Positions 1 to 10,229 of a stretch of DNA of 31,933 bases are shown here, in pieces; position 1 is the stretch's first letter; each line of letters starts with the position of its first letter. The notes below the pieces were generated by a model. It had not been told where the DNA came from. It saw only the letters and a list, made by a program, of their open reading frames with translations, and did no database searches. This DNA is from Hypsibius dujardini (taxonomy: Eukaryota; Tardigrada; Eutardigrada; Parachela; Hypsibiidae), in the NCBI GenBank assembly GCA_001579985.1, contig LRSR01006194.1, positions 1 through 31,933 of the forward strand, read 5' to 3'. A program made the translations under genes and the position numbers.

Positions 1-1145
1 CATATTTTTCGTCATTGGGATTGACCTGTAGACTCCGATGAAGAAATGGACGACATGTTTCAGTTCAGAGCGACCGTCTTGCAGATGTGTCGCAGCTAAG
101 ATAAAGCTCTGCCGTACCATAGTGTCTGAAGGTGGCCCAGTTGGAATTCTGATATCTCCCTCGAATATATTGGGTCTGTTTGACATACTTTTTTTCAGGC
201 GTGAATAATCATACACGTCAGTATCGATCAAGTTTGTCCAATCTGAAATTATAACTGCTTGAAAAAACTGTAAATGCTAATCGATAAGCGCTCCTTTCTT
301 ACTTTTCTCAGTCAAATGAAAACCATTAGTACCACGAGGATCTCGCTAAGCTCTTCGCACAAACAAAGAATGAGCCACTTCTCGCGAAGGAAAGGATACT
401 TTTCAGTAACTAAGGACATTAGCGTCAATTTAACCGATAAGGTTTAACTTACGGCAACAACAGCGTAACGGTTACAAAATGAAATCGCTGAAAAATTGGT
501 AATTATCTGTAAATCAGCGTAGCTCAACGTCAATCAATGCAAAATGTATTGAGATCTTTTAAAATAGCGAATCATAACTGCAAAATCTAAACAGAACTGT
601 GATCACAACTTTTACAACAAGAATCGGTACTTGTACGTACACATCACATTCTACACCAAATAAATTTTGGAAATGCTATTTTACTTCCAGCCACCCACAT
701 AACCCGGGGGACAATATCACGACGATATACCGGGATTTATACGAATTTATTGAGACTTCTATCTATAATCATAATTACATACGCGCTAGTATTTTCTACT
801 ATTCAACAGCGACAACTAGAACCTTGCGAAAAAGATATCTTTTCAAAATCAGACTTGAAATACAGTACACTTCAGAGTATCGAGTAAACCCTAAAGTTCT
901 GGAAAAAAAACATAAACCAGAACTAGTCCCAAATGTAATAGGTACTGCAAGTTTGCGGAACTCGGAAGATATAATAAGACTGCCTTATTAGTAGTGAAAG
1001 CCAGAAAACCAATTATTGTTTTCGGCGTCTCACCTGGGCTATACGGAAAATCCTTCATAGAAGATGGGTTGTCGGCACTTATTAAAGGAGCAAGACTCAT
1101 CAGAAGGCATAGAACCGGCGCAAAGCGTCGCCAAAGTTGCTGCAT
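1..1145 (-). CDS. Secreted protein with astacin-like propeptide, N-terminal part (runs off left edge)
   Basis: Exon 1 (1145 to 1034) starts MQQLWRRFAPVLCLLMSLAP and encodes a signal peptide probably cleaved near LISA-DNP. It ends in phase 1 at a GTGAGA donor. Exon 2 starts at 242 after a pyrimidine-rich TTTCAG acceptor and is also phase 1, so the frame is kept across a 791-nt intron. Exon 2 contains RPNIFEGDIRIP (about 168-133). The FEGD core matches the FxGD motif of astacin (M12A) propeptides, whose Asp caps the catalytic zinc in the zymogen. The reading stays open to base 1; a possible donor (ATG|GTACGG) sits near 120. No catalytic HExxH motif is visible, so the protease domain would lie beyond the window. 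Starting at the upstream in-frame ATG (1238) would bury the signal peptide. The gene structure is well supported; the astacin call rests on one short motif. Confidence 0.5.
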
Positions 1146-2242
1146 CGTCAGAAATGAAAACAAGACTGTTATAATATTGAGGCCATAAAAAACAATACGA
1201 ATGACATATTCTCCTCTTACCGTTACGTTAGCACGCATTTTCTCAGCAGAACCTTGAAAATTTTTTTGACGAGTGGAGTGCTTGGATTTGTGGACTGTCG
1301 GCCAAAAGAAAGTTGAAATTCCTTCCGCTTGAAATTCGATGAAAGGCTTAATTGACTATCATCACGAAAAGGGATTTCTACAGCGTGAAAGTGAGAAAAT
1401 CAAAATTGTTCAACTGCGTTTTCCATTGGAAAAGATTGTGGTGCAAACCGGTCTTTTTAGGTTGCCGGCTTTGTCTGCAGGTGTTGAAGTGAGCTAGCTG
1501 ATACATCACTGTGGAGCAAAAATGTTATGAACACAGGTTACCACAGATTTTCAGACGATTTTCCAGATCCGTCGCAGTTAAAAATCTGGACTCCCGACGG
1601 AGTTTTATTCGCGCAAACACACTGTTGCTGTAAACTGTCTGCATGCAGATACAGTCAAAGACACTGGAATGCGTGGAATAATTTCTTGTCCATTACGAAC
1701 TGTTTAATCTTCGAAATTGAAGTTTTGCAAGATTTCAGCGTGCTCAGAAACCGGGTTTCAAAGATAAACTTCTCAGATTCTACCACTGCAGTTGACAGCG
1801 ACCTAGAACTAGAACTCGGCCTATCGGCAAACCTGTTTTCTTCCCACGCGTTTATCCGCTTTTTCCGACGTTCAGTTTCCCATTACTCTAAACAGAAGTT
1901 GTGCAAGTACTAATGTACTTAAAGTTCTAACGAGCGCTCAGCTTAGGAAAATGAGAACTGGCGTGGAACTTGCTGGTAGAAAGAAGTACGTGCACCGGAC
2001 TATTAACGTTTTATCACGCAGCAAAGTCAAGTTAAATCGGCTCAAAAAGTTTCTAAAAATCGCTTACGGACGCTGAAGATCGTCAAACAATTCCGGAATG
2101 ACTTACATGCCAGCTAGGAAAAATGTCGCTGGTTAAAAATCTGGTTATCAAACAAACAAAATCATGCAAACAGTCCAACGTGAACCACCACTATCCCAGG
2201 CACGGTACCACAATAGAAGGTTTAATCGTCTGCAGGGCTATT

Positions 2243-2936
2243 TCATCTCTGGTAACTCAAGAAATATAATCCTGAAGGACTGTCAAAGTTGTGGTGCTTG
2301 TCGTTCTTAATGATCACGTTGTCTGTCGTAGAATGAAAGTGGGAGTATCCCCATGATCTGTGGGATCCATGGAGTACCGCTCCGTCGGCTCCCTTAGCAC
2401 TTAAGGCGGCTTTCTGTGCTGCTCTTTGAGAATTGAATTGCAGGTTGTAGATCGTTCGTAAATCGCTCGGTCCAACACCGCACCGGTCAAACACGTTAGC
2501 ATTTAGTCGTCGCCCTTCTTGCTGGCCGGAAGAAGGCGTTGTAGCCTGTCTGTGTGTGTGTGTGTGTGTGTGTCTGTCTGTCTGTCTGTCTTTCTGTACC
2601 TGCCTGTCTGTCCTTCTGTTGTTCTGTTTGCTTGTTTGTATGTCTGCTTATTCGTCTGCATGAATGTCTGTGTATCTGTTTGTCTCTCTGTATGCTTGGC
2701 CGGCACTTCATCATCTTTTCCTTCTGTTTGCAGTATTTCTGGTTGTCTGTCTATCTGTTATCTGTCTGTCTATCGGTTTGTAGGTCTGTTTGTCTGCCTG
2801 TCTAACCCTCTTTCCGTCCCTCTGTATTTCAGTTTATCTGTCTTTCTGTCTGTCCGTCAGCCCGTCTGCCTGTATGTCTCTCTTTACGTTTGCTTTTTTC
2901 TACCTGATTGTTTGTCTTCCTGGGTACTCGTTGCAT
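2243..2936 (-). CDS. Tentative two-exon small protein of unknown function
   Basis: The main exon (2521 to 2243) follows a good acceptor (CTTCTTCCGGCCAG) and stays open for 92 codons to a TGA. Its reading looks like protein: it includes AAQKAALSAKGADGAV and GYSHFHSTTDNVIIKNDKHH. A short first exon is possible at 2936-2904 (MQRVPRKTNNQ), ending in phase 0 at CAG|GTAGAA. That joins in frame with the phase-0 start of the main exon and gives about 103 residues. The 382-nt intron between them is almost entirely tetranucleotide microsatellite. I see no signal peptide and recognise no family. The main exon could equally be the last exon of a gene whose earlier exons lie further upstream, where a short open stretch at about 3031-2967 is one possibility. 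Confidence 0.33.
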
Positions 2937-2990
2937 TTTTCGGTTAATTTAGTCATTATTCCGTCTCTATTTCTCTGTCTATAGAGCTCC
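2546..2990. repeat. TG dinucleotide and TCTG tetranucleotide microsatellite
   Basis: A (TG)n run from about 2546 to 2573 passes into a degenerate (TCTG)n tract with TCTT, TATC and TTTG variants up to about 2990. The open reading frames across it on both strands are artefacts of the repeat. Confidence 0.9.
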
Positions 2991-3328
2991 GACAGGCTGC
3001 TGCGGGACTAACGTCAATTCCAATTTTCCAACTGACAGACACCCCGGAGGTTGTTCTATCGTCGCCTTGCAGACGATCGCTAGTTAATTTATCTCTGTGA
3101 TCAGTTTGTGCGTTTCTACTGTCCTATTTCCCGTTATTCTGCAAAGTTGTTTTTGATGAGTCAACCGAATGGTGCGGATAGAATATCCAAGTAAGAGCTG
3201 AACTGGGTGTCTACTGTCTGTATTCTACTGCAGGTAAATCTAGCGACCAATGTTGTCTGGTTATTGATATGCGTCTCCAATTATCGGGCGTATAGTAACG
3301 AAAAAGCACGTGACACCATGTTGGTCTT

Positions 3329-6180
3329 TTACTTTGAATCAGCACAATCTTGCTTGATGCATCGGTCTGCAAACTTGCATCGTAGGTCAGCGAAATTGGC
3401 GCCTGTTGGGTGTCTGAGGAAAACGCAATTGAAGTCTTCATTTGTGTAGTAGTAGCAGTACGCGGTGAAATCAGCACTGGGGAATTGTTTCATGTCATGC
3501 AGCACATTGTCTGAGAATAGAAACCCTTCAATTTTTAGCAGTAAGGCGTATAACTGTATGACTAATTAATTACCGATATTGTCTGCCATTTTTCGTGGCA
3601 TTGCATTATTCAGAATTTCGTGGACCTCGTATCGGCAATTATCCGAGCTCGGACAAACACGCTCGAACCGGTTGCACGTGACGTTCTCCGTCGAATCCAT
3701 AATGATCATGCAGTAGTTGGTCACCTGACGATCTATAGCAAGATTGTAGTGTTGGTGAAAACAGATTAAACTGGCAAAGTATGATTTCAGGTTTTGCGTA
3801 CCCGTGCCTTGACAACCGCTGGTGGAATTTGTGACGCCACTGACTGCTTTCGCCGTCAAGTTTCCTTTATATCCTTTGACAAGTAACACATTCTGTTAGC
3901 ATTCTGTATCTGATCAACGAATCAACATCTCTTGAAGGTTTAGGGAGGTAAACCTCAGAAATTTAAAAGTTCGTTCTTAATGTTCCTATATAATGTTTTG
4001 ATTTTGAAGCTTGTACGGGGGGGGGGGCGGAGAGATATTATGAAAGATTTAATAGAGAACTTCTCTAATTTGAAACTTCGAATTTCCAATGCATTTCGAA
4101 ATGCATTTCTCGTACACCAGCTACTTATTTGCGTGAAACATCGAAAATTCATTTTGAATTGAGTGCGGGAACTCGAAGTTTCGAACGGTAATACCCAGTA
4201 TGAAAACTGCGAACTTTTGAATTTTTCTTTTAAGAAAAGTTTCATTGTCGCCTATTGCGTTCTAAAACTACAAACAGCTGAGTATTCCTAGCGCTCAATT
4301 TCCCCGCAAACGGAAAGAAAAACAAAATTGTGATCTCTTGAAGCTATTTTATTTTAATTTGCGTATTAGAGACAGTTGTGGTGGCCATTTGAAAAACCAA
4401 AAATAACTCTCATAGCTGAATTACATGCTACTCAATCCCTAAAAATAATCATTTTCACGTAGCGGTCTTATCTCAAATTGTGTGCTCTATTATTCGAGGA
4501 AAATCATAAGACTCTTCAGTGCCCTTGGAGTTTGCAGTGTAAAAATTTGAATTCAGCACAACAATGGTTGATACTCCTGTAGCAAACTAACATTTCGTGT
4601 TGAAAATTAAAAAAATAATTTCGGTCCAGAGATCCGGTCATGGAGATTCTCTCCTCTATGTGTGTAATTGGGTGCAATAAGGTAAGGGTGACAGGTGACT
4701 TCAAAAACTAATGAGGGAAGCTGGTGCAGCGTGTCTGCAGTGCTTGACGTCCGTGCGTCATTTGTTCACGGTTTGGCAGTTTCTCTTCGGACTGGCACTT
4801 CTCCGACGATCAGTTGATAACCGATTTGACTCGACCAGCATATTCTGTCAAAAACTATGTTACGCCTCACGACTACAAATTTTACGGTAATTTCACGACC
4901 AAATAAGGTTAGGTTTGAATTTGCCCTATAAAACATTGACGCTATCCCTATAGTGCCGTCTTAAATGATCCCTTGGTAAGTTGTACCTGTGGTCCACTTG
5001 CCCTCGTAGACTCCTCGCCACGCGTTACCACCGCGACAGCGATTCGGACCGGTAGTACAGTCAATGATGTCATAGCACTCAAACCACCAAGTCCGGTAGA
5101 ATGTGCACGTCGCCAATACTTGAACAGGTGCCCTCTCTCGTATTGGCTTCTTGTCAACGATACCTATACGAAAAACGGCGCATTTATAATTACATAAAAA
5201 AACAATCAAGTCAATAATCAAGTCTTGCATCGAACCGATTTGTATTTGTAATGAATTAGTGAGACTGATACTTGATTCCAAAAATAGTTACCAAAATGTT
5301 CTTCTAAAACAAATGATGAAACAGCGCTTTGCCTACCGTCAGACTGCCGCCACCACAGACTGTTTGTGTCCAAATGAGTGGAGCAGTTTTTGGTTTGATA
5401 AAAAAAATTCTCATTGTCAGGAAATGTTTTCATGACAGGATCCGCCGTTACGTCACCATCGCATTCCGTCTGACACGTAAAGCTCCCGTTGCTGTAGTAT
5501 ATGCAGTCACTGACAATCATTGTACTCTCATCGGTGGTCGTGTCTGTCACAGTAAAAGAGCACAGCAATAAAGCGTCTAAAAGAGAAAGTGATCTTAATT
5601 TGTTTTCCACTTACCGGTTGTTAATGGTTGGGACGATTGCTGCCCGTCCGTACTTCGTGGAACGAAAGTGTGGAGCACTTGTGGTTTTGCGGTGCTAGAT
5701 TCTAGAAGGCAGTTTTACGAAATCCAAAGTTGCGTTTGTGGATAAGAGGGAGGCCTACCGATTGTATTTGGAAATAACAAGGCGAGTATCCTAGTCGAAT
5801 CTGCTTGCATGTCACTGACGTTAGTTGCGAGACCTGCGTTAAAATCGCTCTACAAAAATGTACTGAATAAGTGTCAGAACAAATAGGACTAGTTCCTCAT
5901 GCAATTTACCAGAACGTCAACTGTGGCAGATCCCCTAGGATTCCACGGTCCGTACCGAATGTTCGAGGCCTTTACGTCGCCACGGAAAACCCATGTCTTG
6001 TCACCGGTACGGATGAACGTTGTTGTAGAAACTTTAAAAAAGAGGTTCGGGATTACACGTACGCGTATACTATTTAGAGAATGAAATTGAGAATGACTTA
6101 CCATGATCATTAGGTCTTGCTAATGCACAATGAGAAGAGACCAGTAAGATTAACACTACGAAAACATTCATTCTAATCAT
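3329..6180 (-). CDS. Secreted cysteine-rich protein, eight exons, 440 residues
   Basis: Exons on the minus strand: 6180-6102, 6031-5910, 5849-5759, 5701-5615, 5576-5292, 5163-4987, 3873-3574, 3510-3329. They total 1323 nt, and every junction keeps frame with GT..AG ends. Exon 1 encodes a clear signal peptide (MIRMNVFVVLILLVSSHCALA). After it come 20 cysteines, all in exons 5-8 (5, 4, 6 and 5), which would suit ten disulfides in an extracellular protein. Exons 2-3 lack Cys and include KTWVFRGDVKASNIRYGPW; exon 4 is rich in Ser, Thr and Gln. Six of seven introns are phase 1, typical of extracellular modular genes; intron 2 is phase 0. A TTTTATA box lies about 30-40 bases upstream of the ATG. 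The weakest junction is exon 6 to 7 (donor ACAG|GTACAA, 1.1-kb intron). Without it, a first gene would end at TAA 4961 and exons 7-8 would belong to a second gene. I do not recognise the family. Confidence 0.62.
4021..4860. other. Long intron or intergenic stretch, nothing recognised
   Basis: This AT-rich sequence lies between exons 6 and 7 of the Cys-rich gene model. Apart from a short G-tract near 4017-4028 I see no exon, RNA gene or repeat in it. If the gene is really two genes, this would be the intergenic gap. Confidence 0.4.
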
Positions 6181-6209
6181 CTTCTCCGGATTAGAAGGAT
6201 AACGTATAA

Positions 6210-6223
6210 CGTATAAAATTGCA
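6210..6223 (-). promoter_or_regulatory. TATA-like box of the Cys-rich gene
   Basis: On the minus strand AATTTTATACG lies about 30-40 bases upstream of the start codon at 6180. The spacing would leave a very short 5' UTR. This is a motif match only. Confidence 0.3.
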
Positions 6224-7056
6224 TATGCTACTAGGCGCAATTAAAAATCTTATTAATCCACAACAGGAAAAAAAACAATTGCAGAAAATGTCGACGTCTG
6301 AAATTAATTTCTAACCGAAACGACTCCCCAATACGCCATTTCATAACGCAACCGGTTAAGGGCAGAATAATATTTCCAACGAAGTACAAAAGTAATGTAC
6401 GTAGCAGGAAAAACCGGTTATACAAAGGAATACTCGTGATAAGTTCACGAATTTTTTATTTAGCCGGTAGCTGTTCATTTGGATTAGGAATGGAAAAGAA
6501 AAGATTTGTTACGTTTCTGGGATGACGATTGCTATTATTTTTCAGTGCCATGATTTTGTAGTGGATCCGTCAGAGACAGAAGCGTGCCGAGCTCCGGCCA
6601 AAAGGAGGGGCAACTGCCTTGATTAGGTTTTTAAAAAATTGCCCTCCGGGAAACAAATATTGCCCCAGGGCAAATTCGTAAATCGGCCAAAAAATTCCCC
6701 GGGAATGTTTTTGCTAAAATTTTACGTTTAACGGCTGAGCTGCGGCTACGCGTGCTCTGGAACAGTTTATTTGAGTATGAAAATGAATCATAGTATTTAT
6801 TTTTTGCAAAATTTAGTTTGTTTACTGCAGATTTGATACTAGAAGGTAAATATTGCTTTCGTACACCTAAGTTTGTTTATGTAAAAACTAAGGAATTAAG
6901 TTGTGAAACAGTTCACAACCCTTTCTTATAATATATTCAACTTTTCGAGACAAAAAATCCAGGATGTGACAACATGTAAATCAGGAGTTGTATGCATACT
7001 AGCGATTGTGTCGATCGCAGAAAATTTCCATGGACGTTGTGGCTCAGAAAATTGTT
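6224..7056. other. AT-rich intergenic DNA
   Basis: I found no convincing exon on either strand. A short stretch of degenerate C/G-rich repeats (GCCCTCCGGG, GCCCCAGGGC) lies at about 6640-6675. Confidence 0.5.
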
Positions 7057-7356
7057 TTACCACTCCAGTTTAATTCGTGGGTCAAGCAATATGCACCCTT
7101 TATCTTGAGAATTACTTCGAAAGACAACTTCTGCAATAGAATGCAAAAGATTCTTTGCAAACTTTGCGTGTGATACTGTGCAGGCGTAGTTTGAACGGAG
7201 AGCCTTCCAAGTAACTATGGAAATACGACGACCATTACACAAAAATACATAATGAGAATCACAGTTTCCCTGAACATTATGGAAGCATAATTGTGTGTGA
7301 AAAGTAATGAAACTCATGTTGTCAACCACGAAACGTACTGTTTCGTTTAGCCCAAT
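7057..7356 (-). CDS. Orphan exon-like reading frame, Cys-containing, unknown
   Basis: A pyrimidine-rich acceptor (CCTTTTCTTCAAG) precedes 7356, and the frame is open for about 99 codons to TAA at 7057. It contains five cysteines and reads like protein (FHNVQGNCDSHYVFLCNG, then RRISIVTWKALRSNYACTV). An internal acceptor at about 7270 (ATAATGTTCAG) is an alternative start. A GTAAAA donor overlaps the stop codon. I could not join it in frame to an upstream exon: the donor-like GCA|GTAAGT near 7390 would leave a 33-nt intron or the wrong phase. It may be an exon of an unrecovered secreted-protein gene, or chance. Confidence 0.25.
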   Translation of the reverse strand: MGLNETVRFVVDNMSFITFHTQLCFHNVQGNCDSHYVFLCNGRRISIVTWKALRSNYACTVSHAKFAKNLLHSIAEVVFRSNSQDKGCILLDPRIKLEW

Positions 7357-7399
7357 CTTGAAGAAAAGGAACTTCACCAACAAACTTACTGCACTGTAG

Positions 7400-8990
7400 T
7401 TTGATTACGTCGAGGAATGCAACGTCCACTGCTATGAAAACCAGTCAGTTATCAAAAAACAAGTTATACACTGGTTCTTCAATTTTGATTTTTAACATCG
7501 CAGGTACGCTCTGATTCGGCATCAAGCATTATTGTTCTCTGACTATCGAATACCCACTTGATTGAGTGACTCATGGTCTGTAGCTTTCATGATTTACCGA
7601 AAGACTGCGATGTGAAGTGAAAAATTTGACAATTTAACATGTACCATGCATACGGTCACAAAATATCAGTCTGGCAATATCCTTCAAGTGTTTCTGAATC
7701 GAAATGTGGTCTTCCGCCGGTGAATTTTCATAAAGCAATATTCTGCGAGAATTTTGTGTGTTTCGATAAACCGATCGTTTATCAACCAATTTGATAAACC
7801 AGTTTAGCAACAGTGCTCTATGTTGCTCGATGTTTCATTTGATTGTGGCAGGTGCCTGGTTCAAATGACGCGTGTAAGTGTCGTTTGAACAAAATTTAGA
7901 AACTACACGAGAGCAGTGTTTAATTTCAGGGCTTACGTGATGACTGACTTTAAGAAACATTTTGCTCCGATTAACTGCTTCCGAAAAATGAGAAAAGTCT
8001 TATAGAATTGCATTCTTTTTTAGGCTGACAGGGGTGCATACTATATTTGTGGCACCATCATAATCCGGCGCGCAGTCCGTTTTGGTATAAAAGCGGTTTT
8101 TTCCTTTTTGCCATGTGAATCTCAGACTTTTCTTGATCTAAAAAAATTTGCCGTAATTCGGGCTAAATTATACAATGCCTTAAAGTTTACATGTGTAAAT
8201 ATTCAAAACAGAACATTAAAAAACGAAAACGAAATAAAACTTAGTTTTTTCTTAGTTTTTAAAATATTAAAAATTCAGCTTTTGCGATTTTAACATTTTT
8301 TACAATTTTAATATAGCCCAATTTGTGAGTGATGTATTATTGAGACCTAAAAATAGGCCAACGAGAGCAGCTGGGCGCAATTGACATATGCAAGATCAAC
8401 CACATTCAACTGCATTAAATTGAAACGCCTACGCACCACTTCTGCTCTGATCGCTTGATATCGAACAAAAATGAAATTAACGGTTTTCCGATCGGCAACA
8501 GAACAAAATATTTTACACCAACCGTTACATCCGACATTTTTCTGGAGAGGCTTCGACAATTCCCCGACGCTACACGGTAAAAAAGAGACACAACAGCTTT
8601 TAAGATAACTTAATGAAAAGATTTAACCGCGTTACGCATTTCTTGTGAGAATCAGTGATCCGTCCAGAAGTACGCTTTGGTTTGTCACATTGCCAAGCAG
8701 TGATTACTGGGTATGTAGTCTAGTCATTTGACTATCATTTAGAGACTAGGCGAGTTATGGAACAAGGCTTATAGAAATTTCCAGCGACCAGTTGGCACAG
8801 ACGCAACAAACTTTAGGCTCAATTTTCAGGAAATTTCTGACTAAAACAAACTGCTGCTCTGGAACTTCTAGAGGATTTTTTGGTTTATGGAACAGTCAAA
8901 TGAGCGTTGGAGTTTTTGAGGGGGTTTGAAATTTTACGGCAAGGCGACCAAAGCTTTTTAAGCGAGAGCCCCTATCCGTCTCCCCATTGG
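7400..8990. other. AT-rich intergenic DNA
   Basis: No gene is supported here. A minus-strand frame at 8559-8347 reads somewhat like protein (NGWCKIFCSVADRKTVNF) and could be an exon, but it lacks a signal or a partner exon. Confidence 0.4.
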
Positions 8991-9008
8991 GAAAGGGGGT
9001 CTCGTTCG

Positions 9009-9240
9009 GAGTTATTGAAACTGTTGGAGTTACATGCCTATGCCTGAGTGTTTTGAGTTAGGAGTTATTGGAATTTTTGGAGTTGTTGGAGTTATGTGCC
9101 GGTGCCTCACCCACGGGGGTGAGGGTTTGGAGTTATGGAGTTATTGGAGTTATTGGCCACTGTCACTGCCACTGCCACTGCCATATTGCCACGTTCGTGA
9201 TACACCTTGGAGTTATGGAGTTACTGGAGTTGTTGGAGTG
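9009..9240. repeat. Degenerate GGAGTTATT minisatellite
   Basis: Units of GGAGTTATT or GGAGTTGTT recur irregularly, with an inserted (CACTGC)n stretch near 9160-9182. The same unit reappears at 10010-10095 on the other side of the retroelement remnant. Confidence 0.75.
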
Positions 9241-9363
9241 TAATGTCTGCAGTGTGGTGTCACTAATCTCCGTAACGCATCAGCTCCATAACTCCAACTC
9301 CATGTCACTTGTCGTGACGCAGTCTGAAAAGTTCTTGTTCCAAAACTCGTCACAAGTGTAGAG

Positions 9364-9942
9364 TCAGAGGGGGCGAGGGAAGGGACCGGCGGTGTGACGA
9401 AGATACATTTCGGCGGCTATAGAGGCGGAGAGGATGTCTGCGTACTCTCTTGCGGAAGCTGAGATCGGCTTTGAGCGTGGGTAGTGACCAACACGAAAGC
9501 CGATATCTGCTGTGTGTGTGAGCATGCGTATCACCCGAGATGCAAAGGAGCGATCGGAATGGTGACGGAGACAAAATGCAAATCTGTCAGTCGAAGAGAA
9601 GTGAAAACGATAGAGGGGATGCATGCGGAGACATCACTCATTCGCGCCGCGCTGGTTAGGTTCGGCTCCAATGCGCGCACCATCGCCACCGCCGGGGGCG
9701 GTGCTCCCGCAAAAGGGATTTTTTTTCGGTTAACGGCATTCGTTGTCAAGGTGGCCGTAAGTGTTACAGTTATAACACTTTCGACCATCCCGGCGGGCGT
9801 CGCGCTGGTCATTATAGTTGGGGAGAGGTGAACGGAAACAATTATCGGCGATGTCGAGATTTGGTGAGTTATAGCACAAAGCATTAACACAATTCCTGTG
9901 TCGAATTCTAGTACAGGCGTAGGGCTTTATAGCTTGGGGCAT
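9364..9942 (-). mobile_element. Decayed retrotransposon: gag zinc knuckle plus DIRS-like reverse-transcriptase N-terminus
   Basis: The minus-strand frame contains a CCHC zinc knuckle, CYNCNTYGHLDNEC (about 9776-9735, C-x2-C-x4-H-x4-C), after a basic Arg-rich stretch, as in retroelement Gag proteins. The same frame continues through an in-frame TAA (9730) and a TGA (about 9640). It then reads GFRVGHYPRSKPISASA, followed by IAAEMYLRHTAGPFPRP (about 9510-9370). The pattern of a conserved Glu, a basic residue and GPF followed by Pro resembles the N-terminal part of DIRS/Ngaro-type reverse transcriptases. It ends at a TGA at 9364. The catalytic motifs, RNase H and tyrosine recombinase are absent. 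The two stops and truncation make it a dead fragment. The zinc knuckle is seen directly; the DIRS assignment is inferred. Confidence 0.55.
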
Positions 9943-10009
9943 AGCAAAACGGCTATGTCAGTATCCAGCGGTTCACGAGAATACTAACCGTTGTGAGAAT
10001 CGTAAGAAT

Positions 10010-10095
10010 AAATTGGAGGTATAGGAGGTATAGGAAATATAGGAGTTACAGGAGTAATAGCAGTTACAGGAGTTATAGGAGTTATAGGAGGTTGT
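10010..10095. repeat. GGAGTTATA minisatellite
   Basis: About nine units related to GGAGTTATA or GGAGGTATA lie in tandem. They match the unit of the minisatellite at 9009-9240. Confidence 0.75.
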
Positions 10096-10229
10096 CCATT
10101 GCGATTAAGCCTGTCCGACTGTTTATCCGTCCGATTGCCCAACGTCAGTCGTATCATCTACAAGCAATCCATCCGTACTCCGTGAGTTCAATTACATATC
10201 ATCAATTTTTCCAAAGTTGAAAGCTGTCC

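Noticed and set aside
599-991. 130-codon plus-strand frame
   Set aside because: It begins at GTG, has no splice support and lies in the intron of the minus-strand astacin-like gene.
1527-1913. 128-codon plus-strand frame from an ATG
   Set aside because: No signal peptide, domain or partner exon. The composition is not convincing.
2519-2947. Long plus-strand frame rich in Cys, Val and Leu
   Set aside because: It is a translation of the TG/TCTG microsatellite and has no splice or start context.
9484-9890. Ala/Thr/Val-rich frames on both strands
   Set aside because: These are shadows of the decayed retroelement frame that carries the zinc knuckle and GPF block.
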